NCBI GenBank assembly: GCA_017468435.1
Contig: JAFUIP010000003.1
Location: 1 to 64,000 of the forward strand
Direction: 5' to 3'
Length of the DNA: 64,000 bases
Source of the DNA: Bacteroidales bacterium
GTDB lineage: Bacteria; Bacteroidota; Bacteroidia; Bacteroidales; UBA1402
The position numbers were made by a program, and so were the translations under genes. Below, one piece after another: positions 32,984-42,761 of the stretch (positions within the stretch are counted from its first letter, which is position 1; each line of letters begins with the position of its first letter). Below the pieces are notes generated by a model. The model did no database searches, was not told the DNA's origin, and saw nothing but the letters and a program-made list of their open reading frames with translations.

Positions 32984-35900
32984 TTATTTCTGATAGAATT
33001 TTTCAACGCTCACGCTACCATCCTTGTAGATGGTTTTCACAATAGACATACCCTGAGCATTGGCGGGCAAGCGCTGACCCAAAGCATTGAAACATTCCAC
33101 CTTGGCAATTTCCTTGGTCAAAGAGGTCAAAGCATTCACATAACCAGTTACTTCACCAAGACCACCCATAGCATTAGCTACGCGAACTTGAACCTTGGCA
33201 GCATCCTGATCTTCAGCAATTTTGAACGAACACTCCGTAGTAAAGCCCAACAAAGCACCATCAAGGAATACGGCATAAGCCTTGGCTCCTTCAACAGCCG
33301 TCCAAGAAATCTTTCCATCGGCAGTACTGATGGCATCCAATTTCAGTTGAGCAGACAAAGCACGAGGATCCCAAGTGGTAAATACCTTGTCGTAAGCGAA
33401 AGCAGCAGCCTGTTCAGCCGTCATGGACACATCGTAGGTGTATTCGGTAGAACCCTTGAAGAAAGTCTGTACGCCAGGACCTTCAATCACATTGCCATCG
33501 GCATCGGTGGTGTTGTATTCGCGGAAATATTGCGAAGCCACGTTCATACCTTCGCGAGTGAAGTGAGAAGCCACCAGTTTAGACTTGTCGAGCACCTTGG
33601 TATTCAGGTATGCCAAACGAGCATCGCCACCCCAAGCACGACCATAGTTGAAGTTTTCACATCTGCTGGGATCGATGGTACAAGATTCCATCACGTAGCC
33701 GAAAGGAGCAGAGCCATTGGGCGCAGCAATAGTCACACCACCGTTTACTACATTGGCCTTGCGGCTTTCGAGCGTGAAGAGACAGTTGTCATAATACACA
33801 TCACCGCCACCGCAAACGAAATCGACCGTACCATGGATATCACAGTTTCCGAAATAGAATTGCGAAGCATCGTTGTTAGAATAATAAGTATCTTGATAAG
33901 AAAGCAATCTTACATTCTTGCAGATGGTGTTGGCACCCTTATCCTGCAAACATACGGCACGGCCGGCAGATCCGGCACCATAGTAATCGAGTGCATTCTG
34001 GATGGTCACATCCTGGAAGTAAGTGTTAGAACCGGTAATCAGGAATGTAGCCGTGGTACCGATACCTTCGATAGACTTGTCAGGTGCATTGCGGATAATG
34101 GTCTTTTCCATGCTCTGACCGATGATAGAAATGTTGTTACCGGCAATAGGAGTCAACACCGTTTCACCCAAATCGTACAAACCGTCGGGCAAGAAGATGT
34201 AAGCGCGTTCGTCGGCAGCCTTGCTGGCCTGAGCAATTTCCAGAACAGACAAGAACTGAGAAGCATTACCGGCTTCGATCAAGTAATAGCCAGCCTCATT
34301 GGGAGTTATCATATTATCACCCACATTGTTGACGATTACCTGGTGAATGTAGTTGGTAGCACTGAAAGTGAAAGTCAATTCGGTAGCAGGACCGGTGTAA
34401 GCGAATGCCACGGTAGCTCCGTCATTTTCAACCAATGCATCGGCAATTTCACCCACCTTTTCACCGGCTTCGTTGGTGATGGCAACAGCACCTGAAGAGC
34501 CATAACGACAGCAACCCAAGATAACAAAAGCATTGCCACCCACTTTTACCTTGATATATTCGCCGCTTGAGAAATCCCAACCATGCTGCGTATCGTGGAA
34601 GCTACCATTAGATGAGAAACTTTCATGATCGGCAGGATCGAAATACTGATGATTCAATTGATAAGCATAACGAGTGCCGGCCACAGCCAATTCTTCGGGC
34701 GTGGTGCGAGCAAAGAATGAAGTATTGCCCACAATCACTTCGTCAACGGTATATTTGCGAACATCTTCGCCGGTAGCAGAAACAAACCAGCCACGGAACA
34801 CATGGCCCTGAGCCACAGTCACCTTAGAAGCATCGGCAGCAAATTCTTTCACGGTAGCATCCTTTTCTACCGTCTGAGTAGCCAAGACCGTGGTACCGTC
34901 CACATCGTAATAAGTAACGGTGAAGTCGGGCTTTTCGATGATGGTAAGAATGTAATTGGCAAGGATTTCCTTGTCGCCTACAGTCAGAGAAACAGGAATG
35001 GTACAGATACAAGTATCGGCCGTGGCATTCAGCTGATAAGTCACTTCACCGATAACACCGTTGGCAGCCACGATATTGGCCAGAGGATTTTCGGCAGAAA
35101 TCATGGGAACAGCCTTAGACACTTCGTAAGTAGCCGCATAATTACCATTGGCATCGATTTCGAAAATATCCACGGCTTCCACGGTAACGCCATTCACATC
35201 AAAAGTACCCAAAGCAGGCATTTGCGACATATCCACCATACCGGAGATTTCGAGTTCGAACATATAAGCATTCTGAGAAGTGTTCAAGTTGTAGAAACGC
35301 AATTGACAATTGGTTTTGTTCACTTCGGCAATCACTTCGGTACCCTTGGCATTAGAAGCCACGGCATCAGAGATAAGCACCCAGTCGGCATCGCCATCGC
35401 CCTTGGTATAAAGACCCCAACCACGGTTGCTACCGGTGGCGCCATGCAAGAAACGAACCTTCGATACAGAAGAAATCACAGAGCTTTCCACAAATGCTTC
35501 CTTCTTTTCTGCACGGATACAAGTTTGAGAAGCAGCATCGGGGAATTTGCCACCCCAATCCACATTACTGGGATTGATCTCGGTAGCGGTCAAGGTAAAT
35601 TCAACGGTTTCGTTGGTGTATTTGGTGGTTACAGATACCTTACCACCTTGAGCAGCCCATTCTGAGAAATTGGTTTCATACAAAGTCTTTTCCTGTACGG
35701 CCGAGCTCACTTCCATCATGATATAAGGAATGTAACCGGTTTCCGAAATAGTCAAAGCGGTAGGTTCGAAACTATTGTAAGCCACTTCGTTGTACTTGTC
35801 GAACGAGGTGGTTCCATCGCAGGCGCGGTCTTCCTTGGCAATAGTAGCCAAAACCTTTCCCTTGCCATCGGTAACGGTATAACCCGAACCATATTGACAA

Positions 35901-36202
35901 CCGCCAATCTTCAACAAAGTCTTAGAAGAAGTGTTGATAGTGATGGTGCCTCTCTGAAGACCATGCTGGGTGTCTTTATAATACACATTGTTCAACACCA
36001 CATCCGAACCCTCAGGCGTTTCAGCCTTCACGAAAGCGGCAGCCGAAGCATCCCAATTGTAGCCCACGGTAACGGCAGAGCCGGAGGTAGGCAAATCGGC
36101 ACACAAAGTTCTGAAATCGATGGTAAAACTACCCACCGGAAGCGCGGCCCAAGCCACGACACTGATGAAACAAGTCATCAAAAAAAGGTAAATTTTCTTC
36201 AT
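32984..36202 (-). CDS. Secreted pectinesterase-like protein (CE8 fold)
   Basis: A 1072-residue exported protein with a signal peptide (about 1-19). The right-handed helix at about 640-960 shows pectin methylesterase motifs: IIGQSMEKTIIRN, NTYFQDVTIQN, QDTYYSNND, GTVDFVCGG (GxVDFIFG) and GRAWGGD (for GRPW). The N-terminal 640 residues hold two related carbohydrate-binding-like modules, both with DTQHG followed by GGCQYGSG or GCCRYGSS, and an InlB-like segment (VTYYDVDGTTV). The final 45 residues (ECFNALGQRL, SIVKTIYKDGSV) resemble C-terminal secretion or anchoring domains of Bacteroidota secreted enzymes. Likely role: pectin demethylation. Monocistronic. Confidence 0.83.
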   Translation of the reverse strand: MKKIYLFLMTCFISVVAWAALPVGSFTIDFRTLCADLPTSGSAVTVGYNWDASAAAFVKAETPEGSDVVLNNVYYKDTQHGLQRGTITINTSSKTLLKIGGCQYGSGYTVTDGKGKVLATIAKEDRACDGTTSFDKYNEVAYNSFEPTALTISETGYIPYIMMEVSSAVQEKTLYETNFSEWAAQGGKVSVTTKYTNETVEFTLTATEINPSNVDWGGKFPDAASQTCIRAEKKEAFVESSVISSVSKVRFLHGATGSNRGWGLYTKGDGDADWVLISDAVASNAKGTEVIAEVNKTNCQLRFYNLNTSQNAYMFELEISGMVDMSQMPALGTFDVNGVTVEAVDIFEIDANGNYAATYEVSKAVPMISAENPLANIVAANGVIGEVTYQLNATADTCICTIPVSLTVGDKEILANYILTIIEKPDFTVTYYDVDGTTVLATQTVEKDATVKEFAADASKVTVAQGHVFRGWFVSATGEDVRKYTVDEVIVGNTSFFARTTPEELAVAGTRYAYQLNHQYFDPADHESFSSNGSFHDTQHGWDFSSGEYIKVKVGGNAFVILGCCRYGSSGAVAITNEAGEKVGEIADALVENDGATVAFAYTGPATELTFTFSATNYIHQVIVNNVGDNMITPNEAGYYLIEAGNASQFLSVLEIAQASKAADERAYIFLPDGLYDLGETVLTPIAGNNISIIGQSMEKTIIRNAPDKSIEGIGTTATFLITGSNTYFQDVTIQNALDYYGAGSAGRAVCLQDKGANTICKNVRLLSYQDTYYSNNDASQFYFGNCDIHGTVDFVCGGGDVYYDNCLFTLESRKANVVNGGVTIAAPNGSAPFGYVMESCTIDPSRCENFNYGRAWGGDARLAYLNTKVLDKSKLVASHFTREGMNVASQYFREYNTTDADGNVIEGPGVQTFFKGSTEYTYDVSMTAEQAAAFAYDKVFTTWDPRALSAQLKLDAISTADGKISWTAVEGAKAYAVFLDGALLGFTTECSFKIAEDQDAAKVQVRVANAMGGLGEVTGYVNALTSLTKEIAKVECFNALGQRLPANAQGMSIVKTIYKDGSVSVEKFYQK

Positions 36203-36226
36203 ATACGTTAAATGTTAGGTTTGCCA

Positions 36227-36265
36227 CAAAGGTATTAAAAATCACATTTAAAATAACTAACTTTG
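36227..36265. promoter_or_regulatory. Divergent -7 boxes between pectinesterase and DedA genes
   Basis: CAAAGGTA (36227-36234, TACCTTTG on the minus strand) serves the pectinesterase gene and TAACTTTG (36258-36265) the DedA gene. Both are perfect -7 boxes, 23 nt apart and facing outward. No TTTG is visible at the expected -33 positions, which fall next to the opposite -7 box. Confidence 0.6.
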
Positions 36266-36303
36266 CGTCGTCTTTTTTCTAATACTTTTATCCAATTTCT
36301 GTC

Positions 36304-36753
36304 ATGGACTTTCTTGCATCGCTCGGCTATCTCGGATTGTTTATCGGCTCATTCCTGGCCGGCAGCATCGTTCCGTTCAGCTCGGAAATCCTTTTGCTGG
36401 GCGGCATTACCGGCAACAGCAATCCATGGCTTTGCACCCTCATCGTTTCGTTGGGAAACATTGCCGGAGGCATGACTTGCTATTGGTTGGGGCATTTGGG
36501 CAAACTCGACTGGCTGGTTCGCCACAAAATCGTGACGCAAGAAAAAATCGATCGTTTTCGCCCGAAAGCCGACAAATACGGTGCCATTTTCGCCCTGCTC
36601 GCCTGGGTTCCTTACGTCGGCGAAGCCATTTCCATCTGCTTAGGCATCTTGCGCATCAAAGCACTTCCGGTGCTCATTTACATGTCTATCGGAAAAACCC
36701 TGCGTTACATTATTTTCGTCTTTTCCGCCTTGGGAATCATCCGTCTGTTTTAA
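36304..36753 (+). CDS. DedA/VTT-domain membrane protein
   Basis: A 149-residue inner-membrane protein of the DedA/YqaA (VTT, SNARE-associated) family. It has an N-terminal re-entrant segment with PFSSEILLLGG, the motif GNIAGGMTCYWLGHLG, the helix RFRPKADKYGAIFALLAWVPYVGE and a last hydrophobic helix. DedA proteins are linked to lipid (undecaprenyl phosphate or phospholipid) transport across the membrane. Specificity cannot be read here. Monocistronic with a perfect -7 box 39 nt before the ATG. Confidence 0.85.
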   Translation: MDFLASLGYLGLFIGSFLAGSIVPFSSEILLLGGITGNSNPWLCTLIVSLGNIAGGMTCYWLGHLGKLDWLVRHKIVTQEKIDRFRPKADKYGAIFALLAWVPYVGEAISICLGILRIKALPVLIYMSIGKTLRYIIFVFSALGIIRLF

Positions 36754-36825
36754 GCAATTTCTTCTTAAATCTCAGTTTTAAACTATTTTAATATAATAAG
36801 ACTGATAAGAAATAGGTTTTTGTTG

Positions 36826-36833
36826 TAACTTTG
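36826..36833 (+). promoter_or_regulatory. -7 box of the RND efflux operon
   Basis: TAACTTTG, a perfect TAnnTTTG match followed by CGC, 50 nt before the TolC-family start. No clear -33 TTTG is found at 19-21 nt, which may mean activator dependence (inference). Confidence 0.55.
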
Positions 36834-36883
36834 CGCGTTATTTTCGTTTCGAAACAAATCACTAAACCTATTAATTGCGAACT

Positions 36884-38176
36884 ATGAAAATTAAAAAACT
36901 GATGATTGGGCTATGTTGCCTGCTGGGAGCGAGTTTGGCTGTACATGCGCAAGACAGCCTCCGATTGGAACTTTCGCTCGAAGAGGCCCAACAATACGCC
37001 CTCGAGAACAACCGAACCTTGAAAAACGCATCTATCGATGTATTGAAAGCGCAAGCCACTCATTGGCAATCTATTTCGAGCATGCTGCCTCAAATTTCGG
37101 CCAAAGCCGATTACTCTGACTACTGCGGCTACGAAATGAATTTCGGCATGATGTCCATCCCCATGAACCCCTACGGAACCCTCGGTGTCACCGCTTCGAT
37201 GGCATTCAGTGGCGCACAGGTGGTAGCCGTGCAAATCAGCAAGATTGCTCAAAGGATGAGTGACATTTCCTTGAAAATGTCCGAACAGGAAACCATGGAT
37301 CAGGTTAAGACCTTGTATTATTCTGCTCTCGTCATGGAACAGACCGTCGAATTGCTCCACCGCAATTTAGACAACATGAAAGAGCTGTACAAATACACGG
37401 AAGAATCTGTAAAAGTGGGTATTGCCGAACAGACCGACGCCGACCAATTGCTGATACAACTCTCTACCATGAGAACCGGCATTTACTCCAGCGCCACCTC
37501 TTTGGAAATGGTTTACAACTCGCTGCGCCTGCAACTTGGCGTAGATGTCAACACCGAAATCGTGCTGACACAAAGCATAGAGGATTTGCTCAATGCCGAG
37601 GCCGCTTTTGCTTTGGTAAGCGAAGATTTCGACCTCGACAACAACTACAACTACCAGTTGCTTAAAGAAAACACCGAGCTTTCCAAGAAACAGCTGAACG
37701 CCCAGAAATGGAGTGTAGGCCCGCAACTGAGCGCTTTTTATCAGTATTCTGCCAAGACTTATTTCGGAAAAGATGAAGGCATGAACATGACGCCTCCCAA
37801 CATGGTGGGTGTTTCCGTAAGCCTGCCGCTCTTCTCCAGTCTGAACAAGACCAAGGCCATCCAAGCAGCCAAATTCGACTACGAAAAACAGTTGAATACC
37901 TTGGAAGAAACCGAAGATGCCCTGCGCATCCAACATCGTCAGCTCTGCTACAACCTGGAAACGGCTTTGCAAACTTACGACACGCAAAAGAAGAACATAG
38001 ACGTGACGCAACGCGTTTTCAACAATATTTCAAACAAATACGAAGTGGGTGCAGCTGCCAGCCTCGACCTGACCAATGCCGGCACCAACCTCATCAACGC
38101 CCAAAGCAGCTATGTGCAGGCCCTCATGGAGCTTGTCAACGCTCAGATTGCATTGGAACAACTTTTGAACAAATAA
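36884..38176 (+). CDS. TolC-family outer-membrane efflux protein
   Basis: A 430-residue protein with a signal peptide (about 1-23, VHAQ) and the two-fold coiled-coil TolC structure. ALENNRTLKNASIDVLKAQA marks the first repeat; EVGAASLDLTNAGTNLINAQ marks the C-terminal repeat. It forms the outer-membrane channel of the RND pump encoded downstream (16 nt to the adaptor gene). I use the ATG at 36884; the upstream TTG at 36875 adds three residues. Confidence 0.9.
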   Translation: MKIKKLMIGLCCLLGASLAVHAQDSLRLELSLEEAQQYALENNRTLKNASIDVLKAQATHWQSISSMLPQISAKADYSDYCGYEMNFGMMSIPMNPYGTLGVTASMAFSGAQVVAVQISKIAQRMSDISLKMSEQETMDQVKTLYYSALVMEQTVELLHRNLDNMKELYKYTEESVKVGIAEQTDADQLLIQLSTMRTGIYSSATSLEMVYNSLRLQLGVDVNTEIVLTQSIEDLLNAEAAFALVSEDFDLDNNYNYQLLKENTELSKKQLNAQKWSVGPQLSAFYQYSAKTYFGKDEGMNMTPPNMVGVSVSLPLFSSLNKTKAIQAAKFDYEKQLNTLEETEDALRIQHRQLCYNLETALQTYDTQKKNIDVTQRVFNNISNKYEVGAAASLDLTNAGTNLINAQSSYVQALMELVNAQIALEQLLNK

Positions 38177-38191
38177 AACACATTCACACAT

Positions 38192-39211
38192 ATGAAACAG
38201 ACATTTACTATTTTCGGAGCTTGCCTTTTGGGTATTTTGATGAGCGCTTGCACCGGCAACAACAAAAACACTCAGATTGTTGAAGAAGAACGCATTGAAC
38301 AGGTAAAAACACGAATCGTACGCTTTTGCGAAATATCGAGAGAGATTGAGATTTCTACCATCTTGCAAGGATACGAAACCCAAAATATCGCGCCTTCGCT
38401 CACCGGCCGCATCGAGAACATTTACGTAGAAGTGGGCGACCACGTTCATGCCGGCGACGATTTGGTGCGCATGGACCAGAACCAATACAACACCACCAGA
38501 TTGGCCTTCGGCAACCTGAAGACCGAAATGGATCGTATGGAAAAACTCAAAGCCTCCGGAAGCATCTCGCAACAGAGCTACGACCAGATGAAGCTCAACT
38601 ACGACCAGACCATAGAATCTTTGAAATTCCTCGAAGAGAATACCTATATTAAAGCACCTTTCGAAGGTGTCATTTCTGCCAAGTCTTACGAGAACGGCGA
38701 ATTGTACGGTGGCCAAGCCATTTTGGTGTTGACTCAAATCAATATCTTGAAAGCCTTAGTGAGCATTCCCGAAAGCTATTTCCCCATGGTGAAGCCCGGT
38801 ATGAAAGTGACACTCAAATCGAATATTTACAAAGACGAAAGCTTCCCTGCCACCATCGAACTGGTTTATCCCACCATCGACGCAGCCTCGCATACTTTCC
38901 AAGTGAAACTGCGCATTCCCAACAAAGACGAACGTTTGCGTCCGGGTATGTACGTGAGCAGCACCATCGCCTTGGGCGAAGAAAACGTCTTTATGGTGCC
39001 TTATCAGGCAGTGCTGAAGTTGACCGGTTCCAACGAACGTTATATTTTCGTCAATGAAAATGGTTTTGCCAAGCGCATCAAAGTACAGATTGGCGAGCGT
39101 TTCAACGAAATGATCGAGATTTCTGCTCCCGAAGTGAAAGAAGGTATGGAAATCGTCAGCGTGGGTCAATCACGTTTGGTAGATGGTGTAAAACTGAATG
39201 TCATCAAGTAA
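38192..39211 (+). CDS. RND efflux periplasmic adaptor (membrane fusion protein)
   Basis: A 339-residue lipoprotein (lipobox LMSAC, Cys20) with the lipoyl-like/hairpin layout of membrane fusion proteins: GRIENIYVEVGDHVHAGDDL, a short helical hairpin (about 100-150), APFEGVISAKSYENGELY and the beta-barrel region RPGMYVSSTIAL. It links the inner-membrane RND pump to the TolC channel. Second gene of the operon; the pump gene starts 9 nt downstream. Confidence 0.92.
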   Translation: MKQTFTIFGACLLGILMSACTGNNKNTQIVEEERIEQVKTRIVRFCEISREIEISTILQGYETQNIAPSLTGRIENIYVEVGDHVHAGDDLVRMDQNQYNTTRLAFGNLKTEMDRMEKLKASGSISQQSYDQMKLNYDQTIESLKFLEENTYIKAPFEGVISAKSYENGELYGGQAILVLTQINILKALVSIPESYFPMVKPGMKVTLKSNIYKDESFPATIELVYPTIDAASHTFQVKLRIPNKDERLRPGMYVSSTIALGEENVFMVPYQAVLKLTGSNERYIFVNENGFAKRIKVQIGERFNEMIEISAPEVKEGMEIVSVGQSRLVDGVKLNVIK

Positions 39212-39220
39212 ATCTAAGCC

Positions 39221-42200
39221 ATGAGTATCTATAAATCCGCTATTAACAAGCCGGTCACAACCATACTTATCTTTGTGGCCGTCATTATCATAGGTATTTT
39301 CTCTTTCAGCAAACTACCTATTGATCAGTTCCCGGAAATGGAGCCGCCTTTTGCCACGGTGATGACCACTTATCCGGGTGCCAGTGCCTCCGAAATCGAA
39401 ACCAATGTCAGCAAGCTGATGGAAAACCAATTGAACTCCATCGACGGGCTGAAGGAAATCACTTCTTCGTCGAAAGACAATATCTCCATGGTGTTCATGG
39501 AATTCAAATGGGGCACCGACCTTGACGAAGTTATCAACGACATCCGCTCCAGCGTGGATATTATCAAGGACAACTTGCCGGAAGGTTGCTCTACGCCTTT
39601 CATTTTCAAGTTTAGTTCCAGCTCGGCGCCCATTGCGCAATATGCCATCACGGCCGAAGAAAGCTATGCCGGACTCGACCGCATCCTTAACGACGAATTG
39701 CTGCCGCTTCTCAACCGCGTGGACGGTATCGGTAACCTGACATTGTCGGGAACGCCTGAACGTTACGTTTACGTAGAATTGGACCAAGAGCAACTCGACG
39801 CCTACGGCATTCCGCTTGAAACGGTGGGCAACGCCATCAGCGCCAACAACTTGAACATGTCGTCGGGAACGCTGAAAATGGACAAGGAACAGTATCAGGT
39901 GCAGGTGCGCAGTGAATACGTGGAAAGTAGCGAAATCGGCAATATCGTGGTGAGCACCACGCCCGACGGACGCCAGGTATTTGTACGCGACATCGCCACC
40001 ATCCGCGATACCATCAAAGACCTCAGCCTTGACGAAAAAGTGAACGGCAAAGAAGCTGTCCGCCTGATGGTAACCAAACAATCGGGTGCCAACACCGTGC
40101 AGATCTGCCAAGATTTGGAGAAGGAAATTTTCAAGGCGGCCAAGATGCTGCCCAGCGATGTCAAAATCACCAAGATTTACGACAACGCTGAAAACATCCA
40201 GAACTCTATCCGTTCATTGGAAGAATCTATCATGTACGCCTTGCTCTTCGTGGTGTTGGTGGTATTGTTCTTCCTCGGAAAATGGCGCGCCGCGCTTATC
40301 ATCTCGCTTACCATCCCTATCTCTTTGGTGGTAGCGTTCATTTACTTGCTTTTCGTTGACAGTTCGCTGAATATCATTTCTTTGTGTTCGCTCTCCGTGG
40401 CCATTGGTATGGTAGTGGACGATGCCATCGTGGTACTGGAAAACATCACCAAGCACATAGAACGAGGTGCGAGTCCGAAGGAAGCTGCCATTTACGCCAC
40501 CAACGAAGTTTGGGTATCTGTTATCGCCACCACCTTGGTTATTGTGGCTGTATTTGTGCCGCTGACCATGCTCGAAGGCATCGCCGGTATCATGTTCAAA
40601 GAATTGGGTTGGATTGTGACCATCGTGGTATGTACCTCTACGGTCGTTGCCATCACCCTGACGCCTATGCTTTGCTCTAAGCTTCTGAAGGCTAAGCCCG
40701 TGAAGATTGAAAACGGAGAACTGATTGAAATAGAAGAAAAGCAAGGCTGGTACCAGAAATATGTGGTGAGCCTGCTCGACAAAATCGACATCTGGTATGC
40801 CAAGGCGCTGCACGTTTGTCTGCAACACAAAGCCATTACCTTGATTACCTGTTTCCTCATCTTCATCGCCTCGATGATTCCTGCCGTGACGGGTCAGATC
40901 GGTACCGACTTCATGCAGCAACAAGACAACGGCCGTGTGGATGTGACTGTCGAACTGCAATTGGGATCCCGCATCGAAGAAACCCTGAAGACGGCGCGTC
41001 GTTTGGAACAACGTTTCTACGAATTAGTGCCCGAAATCGAAATTATCTCTACCTCTGCCGGCTCGAGCGACGACTCCGGATTGGCTGCCATGTTCTCTTC
41101 TACCAGCAACTACAAGATTGCCATGAGCATCAAGTGTAGCGAGAAGAACCAGCGCGAACGCAGCATTTTCGAAATTGCCGAAGTCTTGCGTCAGGAACTG
41201 AAGAATTATCCCGAAATCATCGACTCGCGCGCAGTAGTGAGCGGCGGTATGGGTGGAGCCTCTTCTACTGTCGACATTGAAATTTATGGCTACGATTTCG
41301 ACAAGACCAATCTGCTGGCCGAACAAGCCAAACAACAAATCGGACAGAACATTCCCGGCGCCCGTAACATCATGATCAGCCGCGACAAAGACCGCGTGGA
41401 ACTGATGATTAAGGTGGACAAGGAAAAGTTGGCTCGTCACGGACTCAACTCGGCCACGGTGGCTACCTATATTCGAAACCGCATGAACGGCATGAATGCC
41501 GGCTTCTTGAAAGAAGACGGTGACGAATACACCATTTTGGTTCGTCTGAAAGAAGAAAATCGAAATTCTATCACCAATATCGAAGACATCAGCATTCCTA
41601 CGCCCATGGGCAACAACGTCAAACTGAGCGAAATTGCCACTGTGGGAGAATACTGGTCGCCGCCAACCATTACCCGAAAGAGCCGCCAGCGCTACCTCAC
41701 CGTGAGCGTCACGCCCTACAACACTTCTTTGGGAGAATTGGCCATGGCCATCGAAAAGGAAATGAGCACATTGGATATTCCCAACGGAATCACGTACCGT
41801 TTGGCCGGTGATTACGAAGAACAACAGGAGAGTTTTGCCGACATGGCCATGCTTCTCTTGCTTATCATCATGTTAGTTTACATTGTGATGGCTTCACAGT
41901 TTGAATCGTTCTCAAAACCTGCCATTATCATGTTCTCCGTTCCTTTTGCCTTTACCGGCGTTATTCTGGCACTATGGATAAGCGGTGTCACACTCGATAT
42001 GATCGGTGCTTTGGGATGTATCATGCTGGTAGGTATCGTAGTGAAGAATGGTATCGTGCTGGTGGACTACATCAACCTGATGCGCGACCGCGGCTACGAA
42101 CTGAACCAGGCCATTGAACTTTCAGGTGCTTCGCGTCTGCGTCCGGTATTGATGACGGCATTCACCACCATTCTGGGTATGGTACCTATGGTACTCAGTC

Positions 42201-42397
42201 GTGGCGAAGGCTCCGAATTGTGGCGACCCATGGGAATCGTGGTTATCGGCGGCTTGCTGGTTTCTACCATCATTACCCTGATTGTGGTACCCGTCATGTA
42301 TGCCGTCATGAGTAAGCATGGCGAACGCGACAAAGAGGAACAAGATCGCAAGAACTTTATTTTCATGCAGATCGACACCCGTAAAAACAAACATTAA
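39221..42397 (+). CDS. RND efflux pump, HAE1 (AcrB-like) type
   Basis: A 1058-residue inner-membrane transporter with 12 helices and two large periplasmic loops. Signatures are FSKLPIDQFPEMEPP near the N-terminus and GMVVDDAIVVLENI in helix 4 (Asp400-Asp401, the proton-relay pair of the HAE1 family, different from heavy-metal CzcA pumps). GIVVKNGIVLVDYINL and the region around RLRPVLMTA lie near the C-terminus. It exports drugs, detergents or other hydrophobic compounds; the substrate is unknown. It is third in a TolC-adaptor-pump operon, 21 nt before a PII-like gene. Confidence 0.95.
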   Translation: MSIYKSAINKPVTTILIFVAVIIIGIFSFSKLPIDQFPEMEPPFATVMTTYPGASASEIETNVSKLMENQLNSIDGLKEITSSSKDNISMVFMEFKWGTDLDEVINDIRSSVDIIKDNLPEGCSTPFIFKFSSSSAPIAQYAITAEESYAGLDRILNDELLPLLNRVDGIGNLTLSGTPERYVYVELDQEQLDAYGIPLETVGNAISANNLNMSSGTLKMDKEQYQVQVRSEYVESSEIGNIVVSTTPDGRQVFVRDIATIRDTIKDLSLDEKVNGKEAVRLMVTKQSGANTVQICQDLEKEIFKAAKMLPSDVKITKIYDNAENIQNSIRSLEESIMYALLFVVLVVLFFLGKWRAALIISLTIPISLVVAFIYLLFVDSSLNIISLCSLSVAIGMVVDDAIVVLENITKHIERGASPKEAAIYATNEVWVSVIATTLVIVAVFVPLTMLEGIAGIMFKELGWIVTIVVCTSTVVAITLTPMLCSKLLKAKPVKIENGELIEIEEKQGWYQKYVVSLLDKIDIWYAKALHVCLQHKAITLITCFLIFIASMIPAVTGQIGTDFMQQQDNGRVDVTVELQLGSRIEETLKTARRLEQRFYELVPEIEIISTSAGSSDDSGLAAMFSSTSNYKIAMSIKCSEKNQRERSIFEIAEVLRQELKNYPEIIDSRAVVSGGMGGASSTVDIEIYGYDFDKTNLLAEQAKQQIGQNIPGARNIMISRDKDRVELMIKVDKEKLARHGLNSATVATYIRNRMNGMNAGFLKEDGDEYTILVRLKEENRNSITNIEDISIPTPMGNNVKLSEIATVGEYWSPPTITRKSRQRYLTVSVTPYNTSLGELAMAIEKEMSTLDIPNGITYRLAGDYEEQQESFADMAMLLLLIIMLVYIVMASQFESFSKPAIIMFSVPFAFTGVILALWISGVTLDMIGALGCIMLVGIVVKNGIVLVDYINLMRDRGYELNQAIELSGASRLRPVLMTAFTTILGMVPMVLSRGEGSELWRPMGIVVIGGLLVSTIITLIVVPVMYAVMSKHGERDKEEQDRKNFIFMQIDTRKNKH

Positions 42398-42418
42398 CCA
42401 ACCTTATCAGAATAGACT

Positions 42419-42712
42419 ATGAAGGCGGTATTTATCGTATTCAATCAAGCTAATACAAGCCGAGTGGAATATCTGCTCGACCAACTGAAAATCAATGGCT
42501 TTACCCTGTTCGAAGAAGTGCAGGGACGTGGCAGCAACGGTGGCGAACCTCGTCGTGGCACCCACACTTGGCCGGAAATGAACTCTGCCGTCATCACCAT
42601 GGTGGAAGACGACAAAGTGAGCGACTTGCTCGATTGCGTACATCGCTTGGACCTGCGCAACCAAGACGTAGGTGTCAGGGCTTTTGTATGGAATATTGAG
42701 CAAAGTATCTAA
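42419..42712 (+). CDS. PII-like small protein encoded with an RND pump
   Basis: A 97-residue protein with the ferredoxin-like pattern of PII/CutA proteins. A first strand and helix (MKAVFIVFNQANTSRVEYLL) are followed by a strand and loop GFTLFEEVQGRGSNGGEP, then AVITMVEDDKVSDLLDCV and a last strand GVRAFVWNI. The loop GRGSNGG lies where PII proteins have the T-loop. It resembles the PII-like proteins linked to RND efflux genes, which suggests regulation of, or sensing for, the pump. It is 21 nt behind the pump gene and followed by a strong terminator. Confidence 0.75.
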   Translation: MKAVFIVFNQANTSRVEYLLDQLKINGFTLFEEVQGRGSNGGEPRRGTHTWPEMNSAVITMVEDDKVSDLLDCVHRLDLRNQDVGVRAFVWNIEQSI

Positions 42713-42730
42713 AGATTCTTTTTGTTAATT

Positions 42731-42761
42731 TTTCTAAATCAACTGGTGTGAATTATATTTG
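42731..42761 (+). promoter_or_regulatory. Promoter overlapping the RND terminator
   Basis: TTTC (42731-42734), 19 nt, then a perfect -7 box TATATTTG (42754-42761) that lies in the loop of the terminator hairpin. Transcription would start near 42767-42769, within the 3' arm, giving a leader of about 25 nt for the acyltransferase gene. Confidence 0.55.

Noticed and set aside
33188..34495. 435-codon frame antisense to the pectinesterase-like gene
   Set aside because: Shadow frame; the opposite strand has a signal peptide, pectinesterase motifs, promoter and terminator.
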